This document shows, one piece after another, positions 16,048 to 23,958 of a DNA stretch of 64,000 nucleotides. The stretch comes from Hyphomicrobium sulfonivorans. GTDB lineage: Bacteria > Pseudomonadota > Alphaproteobacteria > Rhizobiales > Hyphomicrobiaceae. Both the position numbers and the translations under genes were made by a program. The stretch's first letter is position 1, and the number at the start of each line of letters is the position of its first letter. A model generated the notes under the pieces. The model made no database searches, was not told the origin of the DNA, and was given only the letters and a program-made list of their open reading frames with translations. The stretch spans positions 322,501 through 386,500 of the forward strand of contig NZ_PZPO01000002.1 in NCBI RefSeq assembly GCF_013306565.1, written 5' to 3'.

Positions 16048-16998
16048 TTAACCGAACATGTCCCCCAAGTAGACTCTTCGCACGTCGTCGTTAGCTATGA
16101 TTTCTTCCGGCTTGCCTTGGGTCAGCACCTGCCCATCATAGATGATGTAGGCCCGGTCTATCAGGCTAAGGGTTTCGCGGACGTTATGGTCGGTGATGAG
16201 AACCCCGATGCCCCGCTCCGTCAGGTGGCGCACCAACTCCTGAATGTCGCCGACCGCGATCGGGTCGATGCCCGCAAATGGTTCGTCCAGCAGCATAAAT
16301 GACGGCCCGGAGGCCAGGGCGCGGGCAATTTCGCAGCGCCGCCGCTCGCCGCCCGAAAGGGCGATGGAGGGCGATTTGCGCAGGTGCGTGATGCGGAACT
16401 CCTCCAGCAGGCTTTCCAGCTTCTCGCGGCGCTTTTTGGCGGACGGCTCGACGATCTCCAGCACCGCCATGATGTTTTTTTCGACCGAGAGGCCGCGGAA
16501 AATAGATGCTTCCTGGGGCAGATAGCCGATGCCGAGGCGGGCGCGGCGGTACATCGGCAGGCGGGTGACGTCCAGCCCGTCGATGGTGATGCTGCCGTTG
16601 TCGGCCGGGACGAGGCCGGTGATCATGTAGAAAACGGTGGTTTTACCGGCACCGTTCGGGCCGAGCAGGCCCACAGACTCGCCGCGGCGCACGTCGATGC
16701 TGACACTGCGCACCACAAGGCGCTTTTTATAACTCTTCCGAACTTCGCGGATCGTCAGCCAGCCTTCGCCGCCGGGGTGGCTGGAATACGGATCGCCTTG
16801 GCCCTGCTGCGCATTTTGCTGATAGGGGGCCTGGACTGGATGGGGGTGATGCTGGGGCTGACCGTTAGCGCCGATGGCGGCAAGCGCGGGCGCGTAGTCG
16901 TACGACGACGCATCGGCGGCGCCATATTCAGGTGGGTCCCACTCATCGTAGGATGCCTGCTGGGCCTTTTTGAAGCCAAAGGGCAGGAATTTGACCAC
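16048..16998 (-). CDS. lptB: LPS export ABC transporter ATP-binding protein LptB with N-terminal extension
   Basis: 316 residues from a GTG at 16998. The ABC ATPase begins near residue 78. Walker A is '[20 protein letters not shown]', the signature is '[16 protein letters not shown]', Walker B is '[16 protein letters not shown]', and the H-loop is '[12 protein letters not shown]'. LptB powers LptF/LptG to lift lipopolysaccharide from the inner membrane into the LptC-LptA bridge. The family is normally about 240 residues. The extra 75 here are low in complexity (Tyr, Pro, Gln, His, Ala), with acidic patches. A later start would remove them, but no ATG with a good ribosome site lies near the ABC domain. 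The gene sits between the lptC-lptA fusion and rpoN. Confidence 0.95.
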   Translation of the reverse strand: MVKFLPFGFKKAQQASYDEWDPPEYGAADASSYDYAPALAAIGANGQPQHHPHPVQAPYQQNAQQGQGDPYSSHPGGEGWLTIREVRKSYKKRLVVRSVSIDVRRGESVGLLGPNGAGKTTVFYMITGLVPADNGSITIDGLDVTRLPMYRRARLGIGYLPQEASIFRGLSVEKNIMAVLEIVEPSAKKRREKLESLLEEFRITHLRKSPSIALSGGERRRCEIARALASGPSFMLLDEPFAGIDPIAVGDIQELVRHLTERGIGVLITDHNVRETLSLIDRAYIIYDGQVLTQGKPEEIIANDDVRRVYLGDMFG

Positions 16999-17092
16999 GT
17001 TTCAGGAAACCTCGGTGTGCGGGCCGCTGGGGTACGGCAGGTATTGGTGCGCCTATGGGAAAGCCTGTCAATTGGCGTCGTGGCGCGACACT

Positions 17093-19069
17093 TTAGGGTG
17101 ACGGAGCCACCGGCGCCCAGTCGGGCTCGGCGAAAGAGCCGTTCTTAGCATTAGCTGACGGCTTCTTTTCGGCGGCGTTCTTGTCCTTAGGGTAAAAAAT
17201 TGCGCTCGGTCGGCCCTTCCGGACCGTGTAGCCGGAGGCATTTTTGGCCTGCGGGGCAGCGCGCGCCGACCAGGCACCGCTGTCGCCACTATCGATAATG
17301 CTCTGGCCGGTCAGCATGTTGATGGTGAGCTTGGTGCCGTTGATGACGTTTTTGTCCTGCGTCAGCACCACATCGCCGCCGAGAACGACCTCGTTTTTCT
17401 TGACGTCGTAATTGGCCCAGTCGCCGGATGCTTTCTGGCCGTCGCGGGACGTTACGACCACCTTGCCGCGCGCCTCGATGCGCGAGAGCTGAGCCGGGGC
17501 GGCGTCGGGTGTTTTGGCGGTATCTTCAGCCAGGCCGGCAGCGCCGGTGTAGAAGGCCTTCAACTGCGACGTGCGGACGACGAAATCACCCTGCACCGCA
17601 TAGACCTCGCCATTGTAGATCGCCTGCTTGGCGCGGTCATCGACGTCAAGTCGTGCGGCTTCAACCGTGATTGGTGCGCTGGGGTCAGTCTTGAAGACGC
17701 CGACGGCGCCTGCAGCGGCGGACGCGGCTGCTGCGCTCTGGCCCTTCTGCTGCGCGTTGCTGGCCTCGGTGCGGTAGAACTGGGTCCAGATGCGGCCGTT
17801 GTCTCCGCGCGCGGCGGCGGCTGAAAGCTGCGTGCGCCCCTTGGCGCGGTCGACGAACAGACGCTCGCCCTTGAGCTGGTTGCGACCCTGGCTGACCGCG
17901 ACGTTGCCGGTGAGCAGGATGGTGTCGGCTTTCTGATCGACGGTGACGCGTCTGGCGGTTGCGTTGCGGTCCGGCCCCGACAGCATCTTCACGTCGCCAT
18001 CGATCACCGCCACCTGATTGATGGCGTCATAGTCGAGGTTGGCGCCGGTGACACGATCGTTCGGCGCGCGCGTCATGACCACCGGCGTTCTGGATACGAT
18101 ACGCTGGATCTTGGCGCCGGCGCCCGGCATGTCGGGCGTTGTTGCGGCGGCGCTGCCATCTTCAGCGTTGCCACCCTCATAGAAAACTTCGAGCGCTGCG
18201 GTTTCCAGCGCGGCGTCGGCCTGCCGGGCATGCACCTTGCCGGTGAAGGTTGCAGTTTTTCCGGTGTCGTCGATGTCGAGGCGGTTGGCGTTGATGTCGA
18301 TCGGTGCGTCGCCGCCACCGATAAGCGGTGCGGCAGCGCTGGAGCCATCGGGCTTGGCCGCGTCGTTCGCAGCGCCGTCAGCGTTTTCGTTTTTCGGCGG
18401 GATCAGATGCGCGCGCACATCATCGACAAATGCGATCTCGCGGGTCTTGCTCAGCAGGCGCATGGAATTGGAGCGGATCGTGCCGGTCGGCATTTCCACC
18501 AGCACCGGCTCGTTCGAGGTGATGAGGCTTTCGTTGGTGAGAATGGTCGCGCGGGAAAGCTTTGCCTTCAGGCCGCTGTCGGCGACGATATCGATGCCGC
18601 CCGACAGGACGAGCTGATTTTCCTTGGTGTTGAACTCGCCCTCAAGAGCAGTGAGGCGCGTTCTGGCTTTCTTGGCGTCGAAGAGGTCACCGGTGATGGT
18701 GTTGAGGCGCACGAAGTCGGTGTTGGTGAAATCCTGCACGGCGGTTTTTGCGTGCACCGTGTAGCGGCCGCCGTCGTTGGTGTACCCCTCGTAGCTGGGG
18801 TTATCCATGGTGAGGTTTTCAGGGATGATGCGCGGCACTTCCAGACGGGGAAGCTGCGAGACCATGCCGGAGGTATCCAGCATCAGCAGCAGATAAAGCC
18901 CGAGGATGCCGACGATGGAGACCGGAAACAACCAGCGCAGCAAGCGCACAAGCCGCGTGTGCCGTTTGGCGAGCTTGAAGTTACGCGCCCTTTCGGCCGC
19001 GGTGCTGCCGGAGAACGGGTTCACCTTGGTCCATGCATCGCCGGGCGTGAAATTGGTGGTTGATGCCAT
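17093..19069 (-). CDS. lptC: LptC fused to two LptA (OstA) modules, lipopolysaccharide transport
   Basis: 658 residues. One membrane helix spans residues 47-64. Residues 65-225 are the LptC domain ('RIIPENLTMDNPSYEGYTND', 'FNTKENQLVLSGGIDIVAD'). A 30-residue linker leads to an LptA/OstA module at 255-418 ('DINANRLDIDDTGKTATFTG', 'LTGNVAVSQGRNQLKGERL'). A second module lies at 465-645 ('TVEAARLDVDDRAKQAIYNG', 'LGGDVVLTQDKNVINGTKL'), and both repeat the same strand order. LptC anchors to LptBFG and LptA forms the periplasmic bridge to LptD; usually these are separate genes. Here one chain carries the anchor and two bridge units. No separate lptA follows before lptB, which supports a true fusion. 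Confidence 0.9.
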   Translation of the reverse strand: MASTTNFTPGDAWTKVNPFSGSTAAERARNFKLAKRHTRLVRLLRWLFPVSIVGILGLYLLLMLDTSGMVSQLPRLEVPRIIPENLTMDNPSYEGYTNDGGRYTVHAKTAVQDFTNTDFVRLNTITGDLFDAKKARTRLTALEGEFNTKENQLVLSGGIDIVADSGLKAKLSRATILTNESLITSNEPVLVEMPTGTIRSNSMRLLSKTREIAFVDDVRAHLIPPKNENADGAANDAAKPDGSSAAAPLIGGGDAPIDINANRLDIDDTGKTATFTGKVHARQADAALETAALEVFYEGGNAEDGSAAATTPDMPGAGAKIQRIVSRTPVVMTRAPNDRVTGANLDYDAINQVAVIDGDVKMLSGPDRNATARRVTVDQKADTILLTGNVAVSQGRNQLKGERLFVDRAKGRTQLSAAAARGDNGRIWTQFYRTEASNAQQKGQSAAAASAAAGAVGVFKTDPSAPITVEAARLDVDDRAKQAIYNGEVYAVQGDFVVRTSQLKAFYTGAAGLAEDTAKTPDAAPAQLSRIEARGKVVVTSRDGQKASGDWANYDVKKNEVVLGGDVVLTQDKNVINGTKLTINMLTGQSIIDSGDSGAWSARAAPQAKNASGYTVRKGRPSAIFYPKDKNAAEKKPSANAKNGSFAEPDWAPVAPSP

Positions 19070-19390
19070 GCGCTCGCTATGGGGCTGCCTGCCTGCCGCC
19101 GATGCAAATCTTCAGCGGTTTCTGTTCCCGTCCACGTTTGGCCCCGCCCAAAGTTTGGATGGGCGGGAGCCTGAGCTTCGCTGAATGCCGAAACCTGATT
19201 GCTTTTCCCGTCTAAGTCACCGGCAAATAGGGTTATATTGGGACGGCCACAGCACGCAATGGTGAGTGGCCGTCGCCCGCCTGCAACCCACGGTTTTTTG
19301 CAGCCCGCACGTCGATTTTGGGCCGGCTACCGGCGCAGAGTCGGTCCGGCTTTGGCCCCGCATCCGGGACAGACGCTTCAAGGGTGCGGA
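19070..19390. other. Spacer between rnd and the lptC fusion
   Basis: No gene is visible. A perfect 9-bp inverted repeat, GACGGCCAC/GTGGCCGTC with a 15-base loop, lies at 19242-19274. It has no T run on either side, so it is either a weak terminator for rnd or an RNA structure. A promoter for the lpt-rpoN genes on the minus strand would be expected near 19080-19240, but I cannot place one. Confidence 0.45.
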
Positions 19391-20011
19391 TCAGTGGGAG
19401 AAAATGTCCATCTCGCCGAAACCGGCGAGATCGAGCGCCGCCCGCGTTGGCAGGAAGCGGAACGCGGCGTCGGCCAGTTCGCGTCGGTTCTGGCGCTCAA
19501 GCATGAAATCCAGTTTCGCCTTGGCGGCGTGGAGATACAGCACATCCGAAGCGGCGTAGGCGAGCTGCTGTTCGGACAGCTCGCGCGCTGCCCAGTCGGA
19601 GCTCTGCTGCTGCTTTGACAGCTCGACGCCGACGAGTTCGGCCACCAGATCCTTCAGGCCATGGCGGTCGGTGTAGGTGCGGACCAGCTTGGAAGCGATT
19701 TTCGTGCAGTAAACCGGGGATGTGACGACGCCCAGATCGCGCTTGAGAACGGCAACATCGAAGCGGGCGAAGTGGAAGATCTTCTCGATGTTCGGATCGA
19801 CCAGAAGAGCCTTCAGGTTGGGCGCGGAATAGTCGGTGCCGTCGAACTGCACCAGATGGGCGCTGCCGTCGCCAGCGGAGAGCTGCGCCAGGCACAGGCG
19901 ATCGCGATGCAGATTGAGGCCAAGCGTTTCAGTGTCGATGGCGACGCTTGGTCCGAGGTTCAGACCGGCGGGCAGATCGCCCTTGTGCAGCGTGATTGTG
20001 GGTTGTGCCAT
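19391..20011 (-). CDS. rnd: Ribonuclease D-type 3'-5' exonuclease (short form)
   Basis: 206 residues from the ATG at 20011. It is a DEDDy exonuclease: 'SVAIDTETLGLNLHRDRL' supplies Asp and Glu, 'KIFHFARFDVAVLKRDL' an Asp, and 'QLAYAASDVLYLHAAKAKLD' the Tyr and last Asp (Tyr-x3-Asp). It lacks the C-terminal HRDC domains of the Escherichia coli enzyme, as is usual for this short alphaproteobacterial form. By family it trims 3' ends of tRNA precursors and other structured RNAs. It precedes the lptC fusion on the same strand, 321 bases away, which is conserved order. Confidence 0.92.
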   Translation of the reverse strand: MAQPTITLHKGDLPAGLNLGPSVAIDTETLGLNLHRDRLCLAQLSAGDGSAHLVQFDGTDYSAPNLKALLVDPNIEKIFHFARFDVAVLKRDLGVVTSPVYCTKIASKLVRTYTDRHGLKDLVAELVGVELSKQQQSSDWAARELSEQQLAYAASDVLYLHAAKAKLDFMLERQNRRELADAAFRFLPTRAALDLAGFGEMDIFSH

Positions 20012-20382
20012 CGCGGACGCGCCTTTCGGTTGTTGCGCGATCCGGGCCGGAAAGACAGGGCGGATCGCAAATATGTGAGGACCACCTATCGAACTTGCGC
20101 GCTGCAAAGCAAGGGGCAGGGGCATTAATGCAGGTTGGAAGCGCCTCAATCCTGTTGGCGCTGGGCCGGTGAGGGCATGGGGAGCACTGGGGCAGGAGCT
20201 GGAGCCGAGCTGGCAGCGACAACTCGTGGCGCCTCTGCAACTCGTGGCGGCGTTTGTGCCTGGGCACCGGGTAGTCGCTCGTCGGGGCGGCAGCGTTTTG
20301 CTGTGTGCGGTGTGGTGATGCGAGTTGTAAAGCTGAGCCGCTCCATCGCCGCCACGTTGGATGGGTGGCGGCGCTGTGAAAC
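20012..20382. other. Intergenic stretch without a recognised gene
   Basis: This stretch holds only low-complexity frames, including a Pro/Ala-rich 69-codon frame on the minus strand at 20146-20355 that I do not trust. It probably contains the rnd promoter and the 3' untranslated region of the HPP-CBS gene. Confidence 0.4.
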
Positions 20383-21489
20383 CTAAGCTGCGGCGCGTCG
20401 GTCAGAGAGCTTCTGCGCGAGAAGCGCTAACAGGTCCGTCTGGGTGATGAGCCCGCGTACGCTGCGGTCATTACCAACGATGACGACAGCATGGGTGCGG
20501 CCGTTGGTGAGCGGCGGCAGCAGCGCGAGTGCCGGATCGTGTTCGGATGCGGTGACAGCTTCGGAAAGAACCGCGCCGACCTTGTCGTCGCCGGGCGTCA
20601 GTTCACGCAGGCCCACCGTGCCAAGTAGTTGGCCGTTGCGATCGGTGACTGGAAGCGTGCGCAGATTATGCTTGAGCAGCAGTGCACGCGCTATTGCCGG
20701 GGCGCAATCGGCGTCCACCGAGATGACATCGCGGGACATGATATCGCCGCACCGCATTTCGGCGTTGGTGCGGACAAGCGCTTCGTGCTCCACCTGCCGT
20801 AGCAGCCGCTCAAGATCGGCCGGATTGATGTCGAATGTTTCATCGAGCAACGCCAGTGCGGCGTCGATGTCGGTGCTTTGAATGCCGACGCGGTCGGGTG
20901 CGGGCAGGTCCTTGGTGCCGTGGCTTACCTGCGCGACAGGTGCTGCGACGTGCGGATAGTTGCGGCGCGTTACCGCATGAAATCCGATGCCGATGGCAAC
21001 GAGAAGAAATGAGTTGAGGCCGACGGGCAGAAAGGGAAACAGGTAGTCCGAATGTGCAATTGCGGCGGTGAGGGCGGTGGCGCCGCCGGGCGGATGCAGG
21101 CAGCGCGTGAACGACATCAGCAGGATTGCCGCGGAAACCGCTACGGCCGGGGCGATAATCGCGTGGTCGATGAGATTGGCGCACGCGATGCCGATTACGG
21201 CGGAGATGACGTTGCCGCCGATGATCGGCCAGGGTTGCGCCAGCGGGCTGGAAGGCACAGCGAACAGCAGCACGGCCGAGGCGCCGATCGGTGCAACGAT
21301 GAGCGGCAAGTAAATGCTGTCGCCGTAAAGCGCCTGGCAGATAAATCCGGTGAGCAGGATGCCGACCAGTGCGCCGACGCACGCGAGCAATCGTTCGCGC
21401 AAGGTGGCGCCCGCGAGGATGGGCACGAACAGAGTGCTACGGATGCGCTTTTGCAGATGCGATAGGGTGGAGCGGAGTTTTCGCAGCAT
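20383..21489 (-). CDS. HPP family membrane protein with CBS domain pair
   Basis: 368 residues from the ATG at 21489. Residues 25-165 are an HPP domain of four to five membrane helices ('ACVGALVGILLTGFICQALY', 'LIVAPIGASAVLLFAVPSSP', the family motif 'HPPGGATALTAA'). Residues 225-365 are two CBS repeats ('CGDIMSRDVISVDADCAPAI', 'LLKHNLRTLPVTDRNGQLLG', 'THAVVIVGNDRSVRGLITQT') that usually bind adenine nucleotides. HPP proteins are implicated in nitrite transport in plastids and cyanobacteria. Position after hmp fits a role with nitrogen oxides, but that is inference. It is on the same strand as hmp, with hairpins in the 135-base gap. Confidence 0.88.
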   Translation of the reverse strand: MLRKLRSTLSHLQKRIRSTLFVPILAGATLRERLLACVGALVGILLTGFICQALYGDSIYLPLIVAPIGASAVLLFAVPSSPLAQPWPIIGGNVISAVIGIACANLIDHAIIAPAVAVSAAILLMSFTRCLHPPGGATALTAAIAHSDYLFPFLPVGLNSFLLVAIGIGFHAVTRRNYPHVAAPVAQVSHGTKDLPAPDRVGIQSTDIDAALALLDETFDINPADLERLLRQVEHEALVRTNAEMRCGDIMSRDVISVDADCAPAIARALLLKHNLRTLPVTDRNGQLLGTVGLRELTPGDDKVGAVLSEAVTASEHDPALALLPPLTNGRTHAVVIVGNDRSVRGLITQTDLLALLAQKLSDRRAAA

Positions 21490-21531
21490 GTGGGGCCGAG
21501 GTATGCGGAAAGATGTATGAGTGAAGGCGCG

Positions 21532-21618
21532 GAAAGCGAAAGCAGCGCCCTTGCCGGGACGCTGCTTCTTCCGGTCAGCTGAGCAGTTGCGAACGCCGCA
21601 AGGTGCGGCGTTGCGCAA
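21532..21618 (-). terminator. Tandem hairpins after hmp
   Basis: Two stem-loops follow the hmp stop in the minus direction. The first, at 21587-21618, pairs AACGCCGCA with TGCGGCGTT plus five more pairs across a bulged base. The second, at 21541-21564, pairs GCAGCG with CGCTGC and is followed on the minus strand by TTTCGCTTT. They probably end or attenuate hmp transcription before the HPP-CBS gene. Confidence 0.5.
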
Positions 21619-21624
21619 TTTCTG

Positions 21625-22836
21625 TCAGGCCGCCAGGACTTCATCGGCAGGGCCGAAGAACTCATAGTGAATGCGGCTGGTCGGTACGCCCGCAGCGGCA
21701 AGCGTAGAGACGGTTGCGTGCAGGAATGGGCGCGGGCCACAGATGAAATAGTCGGCGACATCGACGGGCGTATTCGTCAGCAGCCATTCGTCAGAGACGC
21801 GGCCGACATGCTCGTAGTGGTGGCCCTGCACTTCATCGGTCAGCGGTTCTTCGTGGAAAGCGGTAACCGAGACAGCCGTTCCGGTGCGGGCAAGGTTGCG
21901 TACGTGATCGCGCATGGCGTGCGTGGCGCGGTTCTGCGTGCCGTGAATGTAGTGCACCGGCACGGCGCTGCCGCGCTCGACGAGGGTTTCCAGCATCGAC
22001 ACCATCGGCGTGAGGCCGACGCCGCCGGATAGCAGAACGACCGGACGCTCGACGTTCTCTGGCAGGAAGAATTCGCCGGCTGGCGGCGAAACCTTGAGGA
22101 TAGTGCCGGGCTTGGCATTGTCGTGCAGCCAACCCGACGCGAGTCCCTGCGGTTCACGTTTCACGGAGATGCGATAGACGGCGCTGTTGGGCGCATTCGA
22201 GATGGAATAGTTGCGCTTCAGTGGCGGGTGACCGGGCACGTCGAGCCAGAACGTCAGATACTGGCCCGGCTTGTGTCGAATGATGCTGCCGCCATCGGCC
22301 GGGCGCAGCACGAATGAGCGGATGAGCTGGCTTTCTTCGATTACTTCATCGACGCGGAAGTCGCGCCAGCCGTTCCAGCCGCCATTGGCGGTTTTCTGCT
22401 CGGTGTAGATGTTGCGTTCGCGTTCAATCAAAATGTCGGCCAGGAACCAGTACGCTTCACCCCACGCCGCGAGTATTTCATCCGTCGCGGCATCACCGAG
22501 CACAGCCTTGATGGCACCCAACAGCGCCTCGCCCACGTGCGGATAATGCTCCGGCAGGATCTGTAGTCCAACGTGCTTCTGCGCGATGCGCTCAACCGCA
22601 GGGCCAAGCACCGCGAGATTGTCAATGTTGCTGGCATAGGCAAGTATCGCGCCGGTCAGCGCGCGCGGCTGTGCGCCAACTCCATCGTGATGCGACTGAT
22701 TGAAAAGATCGCGGATGTCCGGATTGCGAAACATGCGCGAATACATTTCGCGGACAATGTCCAGTCCGTGGGCTTGAAGTGCGGGGACGGTGGCTTTTAC
22801 GAGCGCAATCGTGCTCGTGCTGACTGTCTTGGACAT
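21625..22836 (-). CDS. hmp: Flavohaemoprotein, nitric oxide dioxygenase
   Basis: 403 residues. The ATG at 22836 is preferred over the one at 22842 because AGGAG lies seven bases before the former and one before the latter. A globin domain covers 1 to about 145, with proximal haem His in 'ERIAQKHVGLQI'. The FAD domain has 'RNYSISNAP', and the NAD domain 'VVLLSGGVGLTPMVSML' and C-terminal 'IHYEFFGPADE'. Hmp turns nitric oxide plus oxygen into nitrate with NAD(P)H, in the cytoplasm. It lies 32 bases after the DUF1971 gene on the same strand and faces the nsrR-like gene across a promoter region with an NsrR operator, so nitric oxide should induce it. Confidence 0.96.
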   Translation of the reverse strand: MSKTVSTSTIALVKATVPALQAHGLDIVREMYSRMFRNPDIRDLFNQSHHDGVGAQPRALTGAILAYASNIDNLAVLGPAVERIAQKHVGLQILPEHYPHVGEALLGAIKAVLGDAATDEILAAWGEAYWFLADILIERERNIYTEQKTANGGWNGWRDFRVDEVIEESQLIRSFVLRPADGGSIIRHKPGQYLTFWLDVPGHPPLKRNYSISNAPNSAVYRISVKREPQGLASGWLHDNAKPGTILKVSPPAGEFFLPENVERPVVLLSGGVGLTPMVSMLETLVERGSAVPVHYIHGTQNRATHAMRDHVRNLARTGTAVSVTAFHEEPLTDEVQGHHYEHVGRVSDEWLLTNTPVDVADYFICGPRPFLHATVSTLAAAGVPTSRIHYEFFGPADEVLAA

Positions 22837-22868
22837 CAACATGCTCCTGACGATGTTTTTGCAATGGA

Positions 22869-23156
22869 TTAGTGGGCGTCGCTAGCTGGCAGGCGGTCGT
22901 AAAAGTCGATCTGCATTTGCATCGCCCCAAGCGGGGTGACGAAATGCTTCTGTTCTGGCTTGACCAGTCCGGGATGCTGGGGATCGAGCACGGCTTCGAT
23001 GCCATCGTCGGGATATGCAATCTGCAGGCGCCCCGAATGAATTCTGATCACGCCCCAGACTCCCGCCCTGGTCGAATGCTCCTGTCGCAGAGCACGGGGC
23101 AGTGTCGTCTGGTCGAAAACCGGCGTTGATCGATAGGGGCGGATTGATTGATCCAT
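22869..23156 (-). CDS. DUF1971 family protein
   Basis: 95 residues from the ATG at 23156, with GGGGAG upstream. It is a small cupin-like protein: 'FDQTTLPRALRQEHSTRAGVWGVI' in outline, then 'LDPQHPGLVKPEQKHFVTPL' and the end 'MQIDFYDRL'. This is the DUF1971 pattern, related to the C-terminal half of some TehB tellurite-resistance proteins. In many proteobacteria such genes are NsrR-regulated companions of hmp, as here: it is the first gene after the operator and is followed closely by hmp. The reaction or ligand is unknown to me; a role in nitrosative-stress defence is inferred from position. Confidence 0.88.
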   Translation of the reverse strand: MDQSIRPYRSTPVFDQTTLPRALRQEHSTRAGVWGVIRIHSGRLQIAYPDDGIEAVLDPQHPGLVKPEQKHFVTPLGAMQMQIDFYDRLPASDAH

Positions 23157-23196
23157 GACAGATGCTCCCCAGCAGCTTTTTTTGTCTTGGCTCCAT

Positions 23197-23219
23197 AACA
23201 TGCATTTTTGATGCATCTT
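23197..23219. promoter_or_regulatory. NsrR operator
   Basis: A 23-base near-perfect inverted repeat has half-sites AACATGCAT and ATGCATCTT with a five-base centre of T and G. It matches the established NsrR consensus (AAGATGCAT and its complement) at almost every position. It lies 41 bases upstream of the DUF1971 start and 151 bases before the regulator start, so it can control the DUF1971-hmp operon. Confidence 0.85.
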
Positions 23220-23230
23220 CTCCATGCGAC

Positions 23231-23253
23231 AAATATGTATTGTTCGTGCATGA
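23231..23253. promoter_or_regulatory. Possible second, weaker NsrR half-site pair
   Basis: The sequence has TATGTAT and GTGCATG in roughly the spacing of an NsrR site, 34 bases from the strong operator. It sits on the regulator side of the intergenic region and could give autoregulation. The match is imperfect. Confidence 0.3.
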
Positions 23254-23369
23254 ATTAAGGGTGATCCTCGACGGGCTGCCGGCGCGCGCTTGTGGATGCG
23301 TTGGTGTGGCGGCATGCTGGAAGCGCATTTGGGCTTGCACACTGGCGAACAAGCGGCGAACAGAACGCT

Positions 23370-23798
23370 ATGAGGTTGACCACCCACACCGATTACGCAC
23401 TGCGCGTGCTGATGTATCTCGGCGCCCGTCCCGACGAGCGGGCGACGATCGAGGAGATCGCGCGCGTCTATGGCATTTCGCAGAACCATCTGATGAAGGT
23501 GGTCAACAATCTGGCGCGCCACGGCTGGGTGGAGGCGCAGCGCGGTCGGGGCGGCGGGTTGAAGCTGGCGCGCGATGCAGGTGAGATCACTGTGGGCGCC
23601 GTGATCCGCACCACCGAGGAAGACTTCGATCAGGTCGAATGCTTTCGCGCGACCAATTCCTGTCCGATTACGGGGCCGTGTCTGCTCAAGCGTTCGCTGG
23701 CGGATGCGATGGACGCCTATCTCGCGGTGCTGGATGGCGTGACGCTGGCCAGTCTGGTGCGTCAGCCGCGGCAATTGCTGGCCGCGCTGGCGGTTTAG
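23370..23798 (+). CDS. nsrR: Rrf2 family nitric-oxide-sensing repressor
   Basis: 142 residues from the ATG at 23370. The winged helix-turn-helix is at the N-terminus ('MRLTTHTDYALRVLMYLGAR', 'ISQNHLMKVVNNLARHGWVE', 'QRGRGGGLKLAR'). Three cysteines in 'CFRATNSCPITGPC' are the iron-sulfur cluster ligands of NsrR. Nitric oxide damages the cluster and releases the protein from DNA. It is transcribed away from the DUF1971-hmp operon, and a consensus NsrR operator lies between them. A different Rrf2 member (IscR, RirA) is less likely given cysteine spacing and context. Confidence 0.93.
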   Translation: MRLTTHTDYALRVLMYLGARPDERATIEEIARVYGISQNHLMKVVNNLARHGWVEAQRGRGGGLKLARDAGEITVGAVIRTTEEDFDQVECFRATNSCPITGPCLLKRSLADAMDAYLAVLDGVTLASLVRQPRQLLAALAV

Positions 23799-23958
23799 GC
23801 GGTAAGCGTAGGCATTTGATCGTCGATCGCTGCGGTGCAGGTTCGCTGGGGCATCAGCGACAGTTCATGCGCGACCACGTGCGCGGGCGCGGCCGTCTGC
23901 GGCACTGAGCTATAAGCGGCCGCAGGAATAACAGCCAGGTGCCGGAGAACTTCGCACA

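Noticed and set aside
20146-20355. 69-codon Pro/Ala-rich frame on the minus strand
   Set aside because: Low complexity with no signal peptide or ribosome site; most likely chance in GC-rich DNA.
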